Shown here in pieces: positions 33,491 to 45,967 of a DNA stretch of 64,000 nt. This stretch comes from Vibrio mangrovi (lineage in GTDB: Bacteria; Pseudomonadota; Gammaproteobacteria; Enterobacterales; Vibrionaceae). Where the stretch lies: contig NZ_AP024883.1 of assembly GCF_024346955.1 (NCBI RefSeq), forward strand, positions 3,610,543 to 3,674,542, in the 5' to 3' direction. The notes under the pieces are model-generated. The model did not search any database, was not told where the DNA came from, and saw only the letters and a list, made by a program, of their open reading frames with translations. The first letter of the stretch is position 1; each line of letters starts with the position of its first letter. A program made the translations under genes and the position numbers.

Positions 33491-34876
33491 TCACTTTACT
33501 TCAATGTATCCCATCAACCCGGTTTTCATATGCTCAATCACATGACAATGGTACATCCACCGTCCCGGATTATTCGCGACAAAAGCTGCTTTAGCTGTCC
33601 CATTTTTACCTAATAAGACAGTGTCAGTATGAAAAGGCTGATCCAGTTTTTTTCCATCTAACTCCAACACCAGAAACGTGTGTCCGTGAAGATGGATAGG
33701 ATGATGGTACTGCGTGACATTCCGGAGATCAAAAATATAACTTTTCCCCAGATCTAGGGTTGCAAGTGGTTGAGGAATATTATCGGCACTCATACCTTCC
33801 CAGGCCCGTTTGTTCATCAGCCAGAATTGGGGAATTGCTTTACCGTCAGCATCCGCCGGAGAAATCGCGCCCTGCCATTCAAACACGAAATCAATTTCCT
33901 CAGCATGAGCTAAATCAACCGCCGGGATCGGATTTAAAGGCAATACAGGTAATGATCGTTCACCAGAAAAAGAGGACTCAACACAAAGAAACTCACACAA
34001 TGGGAAGGCAAATTTCCCTTTCATATAACGAATATAAACGTGTTGTCCTGCATCCGGAGCTATCAGGCCAATATCAAGCCGCATTCCTGGCCCCAGAGGA
34101 TGCTCAGTTAATCGAACCGGTTCAGATACGGGATTTCCATCAATAGCCAGAATCCAGGCTTCACAGCCTTCTACAGTGACGGGATAAGTCCATGTATTAT
34201 CCACATTCGCAATTCTGATTCTTGCCGTACCATGGGCCTTCAATTGATACTCTGGCAGATGACGTCCATTCACCGTCCCCCACTCTCCCGGAGTTCCCAT
34301 TCGGGCACTATAGCGAGGAACCATCAATTGCTTCCACTGCCCTTGCTTATCCAGATGCCAGTGCTTCAGCATCAGGCTCACTTCCTGATCAAAAACGACC
34401 GGCACCTTCTCTTCAACAATAATCAGCCCGACTAATCCCATCCCCAACTGCTCCACACTATTCATGTGCGGGTGATACCAAAAAGTACCGGCATCCGGCG
34501 GCGTAAATTCATAAATGAATGTTTCACCCGGCATAATCGGAGGCTGAGACAAGAAAGGAACACCATCCATTTCAATGGGAATTCTCAGACCATGCCAGTG
34601 AACCGTCGTTGGTTCATTCAATAGGTTGGTAAAACGAATAGTAACTTTCTCTCCCTGACGACAACGGATTTCAGGAGCTGGTATTAACCCGTTAAACCCC
34701 AGAATATCCGTCTTATAACCGGGAACTAACTCAGATTGCGCAGGCTGTGCAGTCAAATCATAGATATAACCATCTTTAGATTTAGCAACTGAGCGGGTTA
34801 CCGTACAGGCAGGAAGAAGGCTCAGAGCTCCCATTGCGAGAGAAGTCTGGAGAAAATTGCGACGAGAAATATCCAT
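33491..34876 (-). CDS. Tat-exported multicopper oxidase
   Basis: A 461-residue periplasmic multicopper oxidase with three cupredoxin domains, probably oxidising Cu(I) (CueO/CopA-like). The N-terminus has a twin-arginine motif SRRNFLQ, and the hydrophobic stretch ends LLPACT, so lipid attachment at the Cys is possible. Copper ligands are complete: HWHG (about 90s), WYHPHM, HHPIHLHGHTF and YHCHVIEHMKTGLM, the last giving the type-1 Cys, His and axial Met. The Met-rich segment of CueO is missing. The gene stands alone between crcB and the GH43 operon. Confidence 0.9.
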   Translation of the reverse strand: MDISRRNFLQTSLAMGALSLLPACTVTRSVAKSKDGYIYDLTAQPAQSELVPGYKTDILGFNGLIPAPEIRCRQGEKVTIRFTNLLNEPTTVHWHGLRIPIEMDGVPFLSQPPIMPGETFIYEFTPPDAGTFWYHPHMNSVEQLGMGLVGLIIVEEKVPVVFDQEVSLMLKHWHLDKQGQWKQLMVPRYSARMGTPGEWGTVNGRHLPEYQLKAHGTARIRIANVDNTWTYPVTVEGCEAWILAIDGNPVSEPVRLTEHPLGPGMRLDIGLIAPDAGQHVYIRYMKGKFAFPLCEFLCVESSFSGERSLPVLPLNPIPAVDLAHAEEIDFVFEWQGAISPADADGKAIPQFWLMNKRAWEGMSADNIPQPLATLDLGKSYIFDLRNVTQYHHPIHLHGHTFLVLELDGKKLDQPFHTDTVLLGKNGTAKAAFVANNPGRWMYHCHVIEHMKTGLMGYIEVK

Positions 34877-34960
34877 AATTCATCATACTGTATCCAAGGA
34901 ATAGGATTAGTGTAACGAATAATATCAGCTAACAGCAAATAAGAATCGTTCTTAAAGGCA

Positions 34961-34993
34961 AGAAAAAGAGAAGGAAGTCAAATGACTCCCTTC
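34961..34993 (-). terminator. Terminator of the GH43/symporter operon
   Basis: GAAGGGAGTCA/TGACTTCCTTC (minus strand) forms an 11-bp stem with one mismatch and a 2-nt loop, followed by TCTCTTTTTCTT. It lies about 17 nt after the glycosidase stop. Confidence 0.75.
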
Positions 34994-35009
34994 AGATTAG
35001 ATCAATGTC

Positions 35010-35951
35010 CTATTCTGCCAGACCAAGCACAAGCTGATCACCGTCCCAGGAGATCTGTTTCATCCGGGTATGGCGGTTAGGATCCCACAACGGATCCCCA
35101 TCAATCTCCGTATAGTCTCGAGCATGATAAACCAGGATATCATTTCCCTGTTCGTCCTTAGTAAAACAACTATGTCCGGGACCAAAAATATGCTCACTGG
35201 TATTGGTGACAAAGACTGGCTGTGACGATTTATGCCAATTTGCCGGCTCGAGTAAATCCGCATCCTCATCAGCTTGTAAAACGCCCATGCAGTAACGCTC
35301 ATCTGTCGCACTGGCAGAATAAGTCAGCCAGACTTTTCCGTGGCTAATCAGAATATACGGACCTTCATTGACCATAAAGCCCTGTATTTCCCAGTCAAAC
35401 TCAGGTACTGACAAACGGCTGGCAGGTAACTTTAATGTTGTCGGGGATAGCATTTCAGCAATATATAAATTGGAATTACCTGCAATGGAATCCTCTTTCT
35501 GTGCCCAGACATAATAACGGGTTCCCCGGTGCTCAAATGTCGTTGCATCCAGACAGAATGAATCCATCCCGGAATCAACCTGCCCGCAAAAAGTCCAGTG
35601 TTCTGCCAGAGGATTCTCTCCGTCACAGCGAATAACATACATACGGTGCTGAAACAGCCCATTTTTGATTTCGCGACTCGGCGCAGCTGCAAAATAGATG
35701 TACCAGGCTCCATCAATCATATGGATCTCCGGAGCCCAGATTAAATCAGAGTAAGGGCCATAATCCGGCTTTTGCCAGACAGTCACTATCTCATTCGTTA
35801 CTGCCAGATCAGCAAGTGTTTTTGCTCTTCTCAGCTCAATGCGATCATATTCCGGAACAGATGCAGTGAAATAATAGTATCCATCATGGTGAAGATAGAC
35901 ATGTGGATCAGCTCTCTGCTCAATGACCGGGTTTTTTATCTTTAATACCAT
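35010..35951 (-). CDS. Glycoside hydrolase family 43
   Basis: A 313-residue five-bladed beta-propeller glycosidase of family 43 (arabinofuranosidase/xylosidase type). The catalytic base is Asp15 in RADPHVY; the second Asp lies in the SDLIWAPEIHMIDG segment and the acid Glu in VNEGPYIL. There is no signal peptide, so it acts on short oligosaccharides in the cytosol. It starts 9 nt after the stop of the sugar symporter gene, with AGGA before the ATG. The pair therefore forms an import-and-cleave unit for arabinosides or xylosides. The exact linkage specificity cannot be read. Confidence 0.9.
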   Translation of the reverse strand: MVLKIKNPVIEQRADPHVYLHHDGYYYFTASVPEYDRIELRRAKTLADLAVTNEIVTVWQKPDYGPYSDLIWAPEIHMIDGAWYIYFAAAPSREIKNGLFQHRMYVIRCDGENPLAEHWTFCGQVDSGMDSFCLDATTFEHRGTRYYVWAQKEDSIAGNSNLYIAEMLSPTTLKLPASRLSVPEFDWEIQGFMVNEGPYILISHGKVWLTYSASATDERYCMGVLQADEDADLLEPANWHKSSQPVFVTNTSEHIFGPGHSCFTKDEQGNDILVYHARDYTEIDGDPLWDPNRHTRMKQISWDGDQLVLGLAE

Positions 35952-35960
35952 GTATTATCC

Positions 35961-37361
35961 TCATTTTGCCGGTGCCGATATTGGCGTTTGCTCATTGACT
36001 CCATCGATTCCTTCACCAATATCTGAACTCTGTACGCCCTGATGAATCATGGTGTCGTAATAGCTGTCTGTAACCTTATAGCGGAACATCAGTAACCCCA
36101 TGATCAAATGAAACACACCGGGAATCACAGTGAGCATCAATGCAATTCCCGTTAATGCAAAACTGGATTGCTCCTGATTCGGAACATAATCAAAGAAGGT
36201 CAGTAACCATCCAACAATGGCTCCGGCAATCCCCATTCCAAATTTCTGACAGAATGAAACGCCACCAAACGATAGCCCTGAGACGCGCTGGCCTAGCTTA
36301 AATTCACCATAATCAACGGCTTCAGCAATCGCAGACCAGAATACGGGAGCATGTAAATCAACAATGAAAGAAAGCAGAAAATAAAGAATAAAAGCGAGGA
36401 CGAAGTCAGACTGCCCTACGGAAAAATAGAGAATCGCACTCAGGATCATCACTGCAATCTGGCTATAACGGAATAGCTTAATCTTACAGTAGTATTTTGT
36501 TATCCAGGTCGAGGCAACCATAGCCAGAATAGCGGCTACAACCCCTGTCGCCAGAAATGCAGAAATCGTCGCAGCATCTCCTCCCAGATAGTACTTGGCA
36601 TAATATGCAGCGACTGAACCTCTCACTGTATAGCCGACCGTCCCCGTAACACAGACCAGACATAATATGACCCACTGGTCGTTGTTTATCAGTGATTTCA
36701 TCTGCTGAGTAAATGGTTGTTTCTCTACGACATGTTCTATTCGTTCTGTCGTCGTGAAATAACAGAATAAGAAAAGTAATGTTCCCATTAAGGCCATTAG
36801 CCCCATGGAGTACTGATAGCCCGTCTGAATGTTTTCACTCCCCCATTGCTCAGAGAGTAAGGGAACGATAATTGTCACCAGAAATGCTGCAATTTTCGCA
36901 AAGAAAAGACGATATCCATTGGCTGATAATTTTTCTTTCGGATCATCGGTAAGAACACTAATCAAAGAAATATACGGAATAGTGACGGCCGTAAACATCA
37001 CCGTTACGAAAATATAGGTCGCATAGGCGTACACTAATTTCTCGTTATAAGCCAAATCTGGCGTACTAAAGGTCAGAAACACCGAAATACCAAAGGGAAT
37101 CGATAAAAACAGCATATAAGGACGATAGCGCCCCCAACGTGTATTAATTTTATCAGTGATCATCCCCATTACCGGATCAGTCACAGCATCAATCAGGCGA
37201 ACAACAATAAATAGCATCGCCAAATCACTAGCTTTTATGCCAAAGATATCAGTGTAAAAAAATGTGATGATAAGCATCATTGATGATATCACCACATTAA
37301 CAGCCATATCTCCGGCACCAAATCCAACTTTCTCAAGAACAGAGAGCTTAAACTTATACAT
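35961..37361 (-). CDS. GPH-family sugar:cation symporter (MelB-like)
   Basis: A 466-residue inner-membrane transporter with 12 predicted helices of the glycoside-pentoside-hexuronide family. Signatures are EKVGFGAGDMAVNV in helix one, VVRLIDAVTDPVMGMITDKINTRWGRYRPYM (the DxxxDP...GRYR motif of helix 2 to loop 2-3), and the mid-protein DYGEFKLGQRVSGLSF. Uptake is driven by Na+ or H+. Coupling with the GH43 gene suggests that pentosides are imported. It is the first gene of the pair; no regulator gene lies nearby. GAGG precedes its ATG by 9 nt. Confidence 0.9.
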   Translation of the reverse strand: MYKFKLSVLEKVGFGAGDMAVNVVISSMMLIITFFYTDIFGIKASDLAMLFIVVRLIDAVTDPVMGMITDKINTRWGRYRPYMLFLSIPFGISVFLTFSTPDLAYNEKLVYAYATYIFVTVMFTAVTIPYISLISVLTDDPKEKLSANGYRLFFAKIAAFLVTIIVPLLSEQWGSENIQTGYQYSMGLMALMGTLLFLFCYFTTTERIEHVVEKQPFTQQMKSLINNDQWVILCLVCVTGTVGYTVRGSVAAYYAKYYLGGDAATISAFLATGVVAAILAMVASTWITKYYCKIKLFRYSQIAVMILSAILYFSVGQSDFVLAFILYFLLSFIVDLHAPVFWSAIAEAVDYGEFKLGQRVSGLSFGGVSFCQKFGMGIAGAIVGWLLTFFDYVPNQEQSSFALTGIALMLTVIPGVFHLIMGLLMFRYKVTDSYYDTMIHQGVQSSDIGEGIDGVNEQTPISAPAK

Positions 37362-37600
37362 GGTAAAGAACCTCGTTCAGATAGAAATAATAATCAGTAT
37401 GTTAACGACTTCGAACTGGGATTATTATCTGAACGACGAATGCCATCAGCTGCATAATATACAAATTTTATAAATCAGCCGATATGTCCATCTATATAGC
37501 TATTCTCACTAAAACGATTCTTTTTATATCACCAATATTATCGGTATCTGGACGTTGCACAGATAAAAGCTTGAGTTGAAAGATGGGAGAGCAGGAAACA
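37362..37600. other. Non-coding stretch upstream of the symporter gene
   Basis: This 239-nt stretch carries the promoter of the symporter/GH43 pair (minus strand) and then grades into the tRNA-like repeat array. I see no convincing operator or gene in it. Confidence 0.4.
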
Positions 37601-37656
37601 AGCGTGACAGGCCGCGGTCTTTTCTATAAAAGGCAAACCTACTGAACCTGTCGCCA
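37601..37656 (-). pseudogene. Truncated tRNA-Asp-like copy
   Basis: Retains the 5'-half equivalents and anticodon arm on the minus strand (GGCCTGTCACGC), but its 3' half, corresponding to the T arm and acceptor, is replaced by unrelated sequence. It is the outermost unit of the array. Confidence 0.65.
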
Positions 37657-37662
37657 GAACGT

Positions 37663-37693
37663 AAAAAAGCCCCAGTCTTGCAACTGAGGCTTC
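37663..37693 (-). terminator. Repeat-unit terminator, outer copy
   Basis: Minus-strand GCCTCAGTTG...AAGACTGGGGC stem followed by TTTTTT. One base of the loop differs from the two inner copies. Confidence 0.8.
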
Positions 37694-37699
37694 AATAAG

Positions 37700-37806
37700 T
37701 GGCGGAGCGGACGGGACTCCCTTTCCGTTTAAAAAAACAGCGCGACCCCCGGCGTGACAGGCCGCAGTCCTTTCTATAAAAGGTGAACCCACTGAACCCG
37801 CTGCCA
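37700..37806 (-). pseudogene. Degenerate tRNA-Asp-like copy
   Basis: A 107-nt sequence aligning with tRNA-Asp at the 3' acceptor (CCGCTCCGCCA), the anticodon arm with GTC and the D-stem 5' half. Extra sequence sits in the D loop and in the T arm, where the TTCGA core is lost, so it cannot be a normal tRNA. The unit is 150 bp from its sister copy. Confidence 0.75.
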
Positions 37807-37812
37807 GAACGT

Positions 37813-37843
37813 AAAAAAGCCCCAGTCTTTCAACTGAGGCTTC
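37813..37843 (-). terminator. Repeat-unit terminator, middle copy
   Basis: Same stem as the copy at 37963: GCCTCAGTT, GAAA loop, GACTGGGGC, then TTTTTT on the minus strand. Confidence 0.85.
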
Positions 37844-37849
37844 AATAAG

Positions 37850-37956
37850 TGGCGGAGCTGACGGGACTCTCTCTCCATTTTAAAGAACAGCGCTCCCCCC
37901 GGCGTGACAGGCCGCGGTCCTTTCTATAAAAGGTTAACCAACTGAACCTGCCGCCA
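37850..37956 (-). pseudogene. Degenerate tRNA-Asp-like copy
   Basis: A 107-nt tRNA-Asp relative. The anticodon arm GGCCTGTCACGCC and GGTTCAGTTGGTTA of the D arm are intact; the D loop has gained a small hairpin (CCTTTTATAGAAAGG) and the T arm has gained about 16 nt and lost TTCGA. Its ends TGGCGG and CCGCCA can pair, giving a closed structure unlike a tRNA acceptor. Confidence 0.78.
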
Positions 37957-37962
37957 GAATGT

Positions 37963-37993
37963 AAAAAAGCCCCAGTCTTTCAACTGAGGCTTC
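37963..37993 (-). terminator. rRNA operon terminator after tRNA-Asp
   Basis: Minus-strand stem GCCTCAGTT/GACTGGGGC with a GAAA tetraloop and six T residues. It lies 8 nt after the tRNA-Asp 3' end and would be the first terminator met by polymerase leaving the rrn operon. Confidence 0.9.
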
Positions 37994-38000
37994 AAATAAG

Positions 38001-38077
38001 TGGCGGAGCGGACGGGACTCGAACCCGCGACCCCCGGCGTGACAGGCCGGTATTCTAACCAACTGAACTACCGCTCC
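38001..38077 (-). tRNA. tRNA-Asp(GTC)
   Basis: A 77-nt tRNA with encoded CCA. Acceptor GGAGCGG pairs with CCGCTCC; the anticodon loop is CTGTCAC with GTC; the T arm has GGTTCGAGTCC. It is the last gene of the rRNA operon, about 90 nt after 5S, and is the parent of the degenerate copies downstream. Confidence 0.97.
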
Positions 38078-38169
38078 ACTTTTCAATCTGTCTGCCAAAT
38101 CAAGTCTGATGCAACTGCTGCTTCATTTAGCTCGGTTCTTATCTTCTCAAAGACAAAAAACATAATGTA

Positions 38170-38288
38170 AGCCTGGCGATGACCTACTCTCACATGGGGA
38201 GACCCCACACTACCATCGGCGCTGTTTCGTTTCACTTCTGAGTTCGGCATGGAATCAGGTGGGTCCAAAACGCTATGGCCGCCAGGCA
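38170..38288 (-). rRNA. rrf: 5S ribosomal RNA
   Basis: About 119 nt, starting TGCCTGGCGGCCATAGCG and ending in the complementary GCCAGGC, with the conserved CCCACCTGA and loop segments. It is placed between 23S and tRNA-Asp. Ends are estimated from homology to the E. coli gene. Confidence 0.95.
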
Positions 38289-38368
38289 AATTCTTCTAAT
38301 CCGGAAAGCTGTATTCTCATATCCACAATCAAGTCTCTTCAGAGCCCTAAAACCCCTTCGGTGTTGTA

Positions 38369-41256
<2,888 letters not shown>

Positions 41257-41615
41257 ATACAACCCGAAGAAGTTTCAGATTGCACTGTCAGTCACCAAAG
41301 TTGTCTCTCATTGATTTACATGAGCGAGAGACTGGTTTTGCCGGACTCAATTGAATACATACATTAAATGTATTCCAAGAACACTTGATTGTGTTGGTCT
41401 TTCTCTTTCGAGAAAGTATTGAGAACTTTTACAAGTAATTTGTTGTTTCTTTAAAAAAAACAACCATTACTTTGTCAGCTTTCCAAATTGTTAAAGAGCA
41501 ATGTGTTATTCCTGAGAGTCAGGCAACACTTTCTAATGACTTTCAGCGCCAAAAAATCGAACCACAACAACATCAGCAGGTGGTTTGGACATTCGGACCA
41601 AAAATATTTAGAAAG
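41257..41615 (-). other. Spacer between tRNA-Val and 23S rRNA
   Basis: A 359-nt spacer. It contains a second boxA copy and sequence complementary to the 3' flank of 23S that should form the RNase III processing stalk. No gene is seen. Confidence 0.6.
41488..41501 (-). promoter_or_regulatory. boxA antitermination element in the rRNA spacer
   Basis: Minus-strand TTGCTCTTTAACAA, identical to the leader copy at 43679. It binds NusB/S10 and protects rRNA transcripts from Rho; a spacer copy before 23S is usual. Confidence 0.88.
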
Positions 41616-41691
41616 TGGTGGGCGATACCGGGTTCGAACCAGTGACCCCCTGCTTGTAAGGCAGGTGCTCTCCCAACTGAGCTAATCGCCC
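41616..41691 (-). tRNA. tRNA-Val(TAC)
   Basis: A 76-nt tRNA with encoded CCA. Acceptor GGGCGAT pairs with ATCGCCC; the anticodon loop CTTACAA carries TAC; the T arm is CTGGTTCGAACCCGG. It is third in the 16S-23S spacer series. Confidence 0.96.
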
Positions 41692-41719
41692 ACTTTGTTT
41701 GACTTTCCGTAGCAGAAAA

Positions 41720-41795
41720 TGGTGGGTCGTACAGGATTCGAACCTGTGACCAATTGGTTAAAAGCCAACTGCTCTACCAGCTGAGCTAACGACCC
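41720..41795 (-). tRNA. tRNA-Lys(TTT)
   Basis: A 76-nt tRNA with encoded CCA. Acceptor GGGTCGT pairs with ACGACCC; the anticodon loop CTTTTAA carries TTT. It is the middle of the three spacer tRNAs. Confidence 0.96.
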
Positions 41796-41813
41796 CTTTT
41801 CACTTCAGGAAAG

Positions 41814-41889
41814 TGGTATCCCGTAGGGGAGTCGAACCCCTGTTACCGCCGTGAAAGGGCGGTGTCCTAGGCCTCTAGACGAACGGGAC
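41814..41889 (-). tRNA. tRNA-Glu(TTC)
   Basis: A 76-nt tRNA with encoded CCA. It starts GTCCCGTTCGTCTAGAGG, the anticodon loop CTTTCAC carries TTC, and the T arm is GGGGTTCGACTCCCC. It is the first tRNA after 16S. Confidence 0.96.
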
Positions 41890-41951
41890 ATTGCGCTACT
41901 TCTATAAACCAAATCAATCTGTGTGAACACTCATACAACAACATCTTTACG

Positions 41952-43493
<1,542 letters not shown>

Positions 43494-43678
43494 AAAGTTT
43501 TTTTGAAGCCTAAGCTTCGGCTCAATGAATACTGTTCATCTTACATAAATGTAAGACTGAATTGACTGTGCTGAACTTCAATTCCCGAAAGAATCTCGGT
43601 TCGGTTGGTCACTCGTATCATTGATAAAATCTTTTGGATGTTTATCGACGAGTGCCCACACAGATTGATTGGTCTATA

Positions 43679-43692
43679 TTGTTAAAGAGCAA
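43679..43692 (-). promoter_or_regulatory. boxA antitermination element in the rRNA leader
   Basis: Minus-strand TTGCTCTTTAACAA between promoter P2 and 16S. It is the same as the spacer boxA and assembles the rRNA antitermination complex. Confidence 0.9.
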
Positions 43693-43726
43693 TTCTTCGA
43701 AACGTTCATCGTTTGAAGAGGCGGCC

Positions 43727-43754
43727 ATTCTAGCGAGATAAATTCAAGTGTCAA
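43727..43754 (-). promoter_or_regulatory. rRNA promoter P2
   Basis: Minus-strand TTGACA, 16-nt spacer, TAGAAT, followed by a GGCCGCC discriminator. It is the promoter nearer to 16S. Confidence 0.85.
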
Positions 43755-43839
43755 ACACTTTTTTCAGATTTATCTCTCGGTGAAGACCGGGCTCACACAG
43801 CCGGGGATTTCTCTCCGCTATCCCGTGTCAGCGAGGGGC

Positions 43840-43867
43840 ATTATAGGCATCACCTTTTGATTGGCAA
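43840..43867 (-). promoter_or_regulatory. rRNA promoter P1
   Basis: Minus-strand TTGCCA, 16-nt spacer, TATAAT, then the GC-rich discriminator GCCCCTCGC that makes rRNA promoters sensitive to ppGpp/DksA. AT-rich sequence lies just upstream. Confidence 0.85.
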
Positions 43868-43946
43868 GTCCTTTTTGTAACTTTTTTAAAAATAATTCCT
43901 GAGATATCTATAAATGGACTTTTTTTACTCGATCAGCTTGTTTTAT

Positions 43947-44474
43947 CTACATATCTCTAAATTTTTTAGCAAATTTTTTAACTTTATCCCAGTTGGTATA
44001 TTCAACTTCTTTTGATGTGTCAGTTTCCCCACCCGTCATCATCATAATGAACCGAATCATAATTCTGTCGAAAAATCGATATCTGGGGTAACGTAACGCC
44101 CCGGCAAAAACACCTATCATTTCAGGTTGCCAGAAAGATTTGCGTAAAAAAGTCTGCACATAGACACTTCCTTCCGGCGTATCTTTGTTTTGCTCCTCTT
44201 TTCGAGCCGTTAAATTGATACAAATAAACGCTGCTTTCGATTTATCTAATTGGTGATGATGACTCTCTATAAACTGGTAAAGAGCCTTATGAAGACGACC
44301 ATACCGAATTGAAGCAGCAACCAACACCTTATCGTAAAGCGCCAGATCAAGTGTCGGAAACTGGTGTAAATCAACGTATTCACATTGATAGCCTTCAAGT
44401 CTTTCCACTATATATTCAACTATCTTTTTGGTTTGCCCTTCCCGGGTTGAATACAGACAAAGAACCTTTTTCAC
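43947..44474 (-). CDS. hemG: Menaquinone-dependent protoporphyrinogen oxidase HemG
   Basis: A 175-residue flavodoxin-like enzyme that oxidises protoporphyrinogen IX to protoporphyrin IX in haem synthesis, passing electrons to quinones at the membrane. The FMN phosphate loop is YSTREGQTKKI (about 8-18); the long-chain flavodoxin insertion and the YPRYRFFDRIMIRFIMMMTGG C-terminal part are typical of HemG. The start is GTG at 44474 with GAGGA upstream. It follows trkH by 12 nt and precedes the rRNA operon, the same order (yigZ-trkH-hemG-rrn) as in E. coli. Confidence 0.93.
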   Translation of the reverse strand: MKKVLCLYSTREGQTKKIVEYIVERLEGYQCEYVDLHQFPTLDLALYDKVLVAASIRYGRLHKALYQFIESHHHQLDKSKAAFICINLTARKEEQNKDTPEGSVYVQTFLRKSFWQPEMIGVFAGALRYPRYRFFDRIMIRFIMMMTGGETDTSKEVEYTNWDKVKKFAKKFRDM

Positions 44475-44486
44475 AAATCTTCCTCT

Positions 44487-45944
44487 TTAATTGCGCCAAA
44501 ATGCCGGAGTAAACAGAACTAGCAGAGTAAAAATCTCCAATCGTCCGAAGAGCATGGAAATAATGAGCACCCACTTTGCTTTATCATTAATGTCACCAAA
44601 ATGGACAGCAACCTCTCCAAGTCCCGGCCCCAGATTATTTAATGTGGCCGCAACAGCTGAAAATGCACTGAGTTCTTCCATCCCTGTAGCGATTAAAGCC
44701 AGCATACATAGCACAAAGACCAGCGTATAGGTTGAAAAAAAGCCCCATACGGCATCAATGACCCGAGGAGACAATGCCTTGTCCCCCAGTTTTATAGGAT
44801 AAATCGCCCGCGGGTGAACGAGGCGTTTCATTTCCCGGACACCCTGTAAGGTCAAAAGCAGAATTCGTATCACTTTCAATCCTCCTCCGGTTGAACCGGC
44901 ACATCCCCCGACAAATGAGGAGAAAAGCAATAAAACCGGTAAGAAAAGAGGCCAGTCAGAAAAACCCGTTGTAGTAAATCCTGCGGTTGTCGAAATAGAA
45001 ACACTCTGAAATAAAGCCTTATCGAAAACTTCAGAAACAGAATCATATGGCTGATGCTGGAGCAATATGGCAAAACAGGTAAGGAACAGAATCCCCTGAA
45101 TAAACAGAAAAGTTCTGAATTCGTAGTCCTTCCAGTAAAGCTTCGGATGAACTCCCCCCGAAGCAAATGCAGCATAATGCAGCGTAAAATTACAAGATGA
45201 GATCAATAGGAAAACAACCGTAATCATGTTGATTGCCTGACTGTTAAAGTACCCCATGCTGGCATCATGTGTAGAAAAGCCTCCGATCGCAATCGTAGAG
45301 AAGCTATGACATATCGCATCAAAGAATGTCATACCAGCCAGCCAGTATAAGAATGCACAAACCAGCGTAATCCCTAAATAAATATACCAAAGCGCTTTTG
45401 CAGTTTCGGCAATACGAGGTGTCACCTTGGTATCTTTTACCGGACCGGGAATTTCTGCCCGATAAAGCTGCATCCCACCGATACCAAGAACAGGAAGAAT
45501 AGCGACTGCAAGTACAATGATCCCCATCCCACCGAACCATTGTAAAAACTGTCGATAGAACAAAATTGCTTTGGGAAGCTCATCCAACCCGACAATTACG
45601 GTCGCACCTGTGGTTGTCAGTGCAGAAAAAGATTCAAAAAAAGAATCCGTCAGCGAAATATTAGGATTCTCTGAAATGAAAAACGGAATAGATCCGGCAC
45701 TGCCGATAACCGTCCAGAATAAGACCACAATCAAAAAGCCGTCACGGGATTTTAATTCATGTCTATGATGACGGTTGGGAAACCAAATACTTCCCCCGCA
45801 TAGTAGCAGAACAAAGAAAGTCGTAATAAATGAAACACCTGCACCATCACGATATATCAAAGCCACCAGCGCAGGCGCCAGCATAGATACACTGAATAAA
45901 GCAAGGAGCAATCCGACAATGCGGATAATAGAACGAAATTGCAT
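44487..45944 (-). CDS. trkH: Trk potassium uptake channel subunit TrkH
   Basis: A 485-residue inner-membrane K+ transporter subunit with four M1-P-M2 repeats. The four selectivity-filter regions are visible: TTTGATVIVG, TIAIGGFSTHD, STTAGFTTTGFSDWP and LNNLGPGLGEV. It works with the cytosolic NAD-binding subunit TrkA, which is not in this window. It starts 23 nt after yigZ and likely forms one transcript yigZ-trkH-hemG. The ATG at 45944 gives the usual length (483-485). Confidence 0.95.
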   Translation of the reverse strand: MQFRSIIRIVGLLLALFSVSMLAPALVALIYRDGAGVSFITTFFVLLLCGGSIWFPNRHHRHELKSRDGFLIVVLFWTVIGSAGSIPFFISENPNISLTDSFFESFSALTTTGATVIVGLDELPKAILFYRQFLQWFGGMGIIVLAVAILPVLGIGGMQLYRAEIPGPVKDTKVTPRIAETAKALWYIYLGITLVCAFLYWLAGMTFFDAICHSFSTIAIGGFSTHDASMGYFNSQAINMITVVFLLISSCNFTLHYAAFASGGVHPKLYWKDYEFRTFLFIQGILFLTCFAILLQHQPYDSVSEVFDKALFQSVSISTTAGFTTTGFSDWPLFLPVLLLFSSFVGGCAGSTGGGLKVIRILLLTLQGVREMKRLVHPRAIYPIKLGDKALSPRVIDAVWGFFSTYTLVFVLCMLALIATGMEELSAFSAVAATLNNLGPGLGEVAVHFGDINDKAKWVLIISMLFGRLEIFTLLVLFTPAFWRN

Positions 45945-45967
45945 GCTTATATGACTTGATTCTGACC

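Larger units (their letters stand above)
37601..38000 (-). repeat. Tandem 150-bp array of tRNA-Asp-like units with terminators
   Basis: Downstream of tRNA-Asp, a unit of 150 bp is repeated: one truncated (37601-37699) and two full copies (37700-37849, 37850-38000). Each unit has a degenerate tRNA-Asp-like sequence, then a copy of the same rho-independent terminator. The word GGCGTGACAGGCCG, which is the anticodon arm, recurs at 37751 and 37901 (GCGTGACAGGCCG at 37602). The array is reminiscent of the 178-bp repeats after E. coli tyrT. Confidence 0.85.
43494..43946 (-). other. rRNA operon leader and promoter region
   Basis: A 453-nt region holding the leader RNA with boxA and the flanks of the 16S processing stalk, two tandem promoters P2 and P1, and an AT-rich upstream stretch (43868-43910) suited to an UP element and Fis. 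The hemG gene ends immediately beyond it. Confidence 0.8.

Noticed and set aside
37538..37792. Minus-strand reading frame across the tRNA-like array
   Set aside because: It merely reads through repeat units and terminators; the duplicated peptide reflects the DNA repeat.
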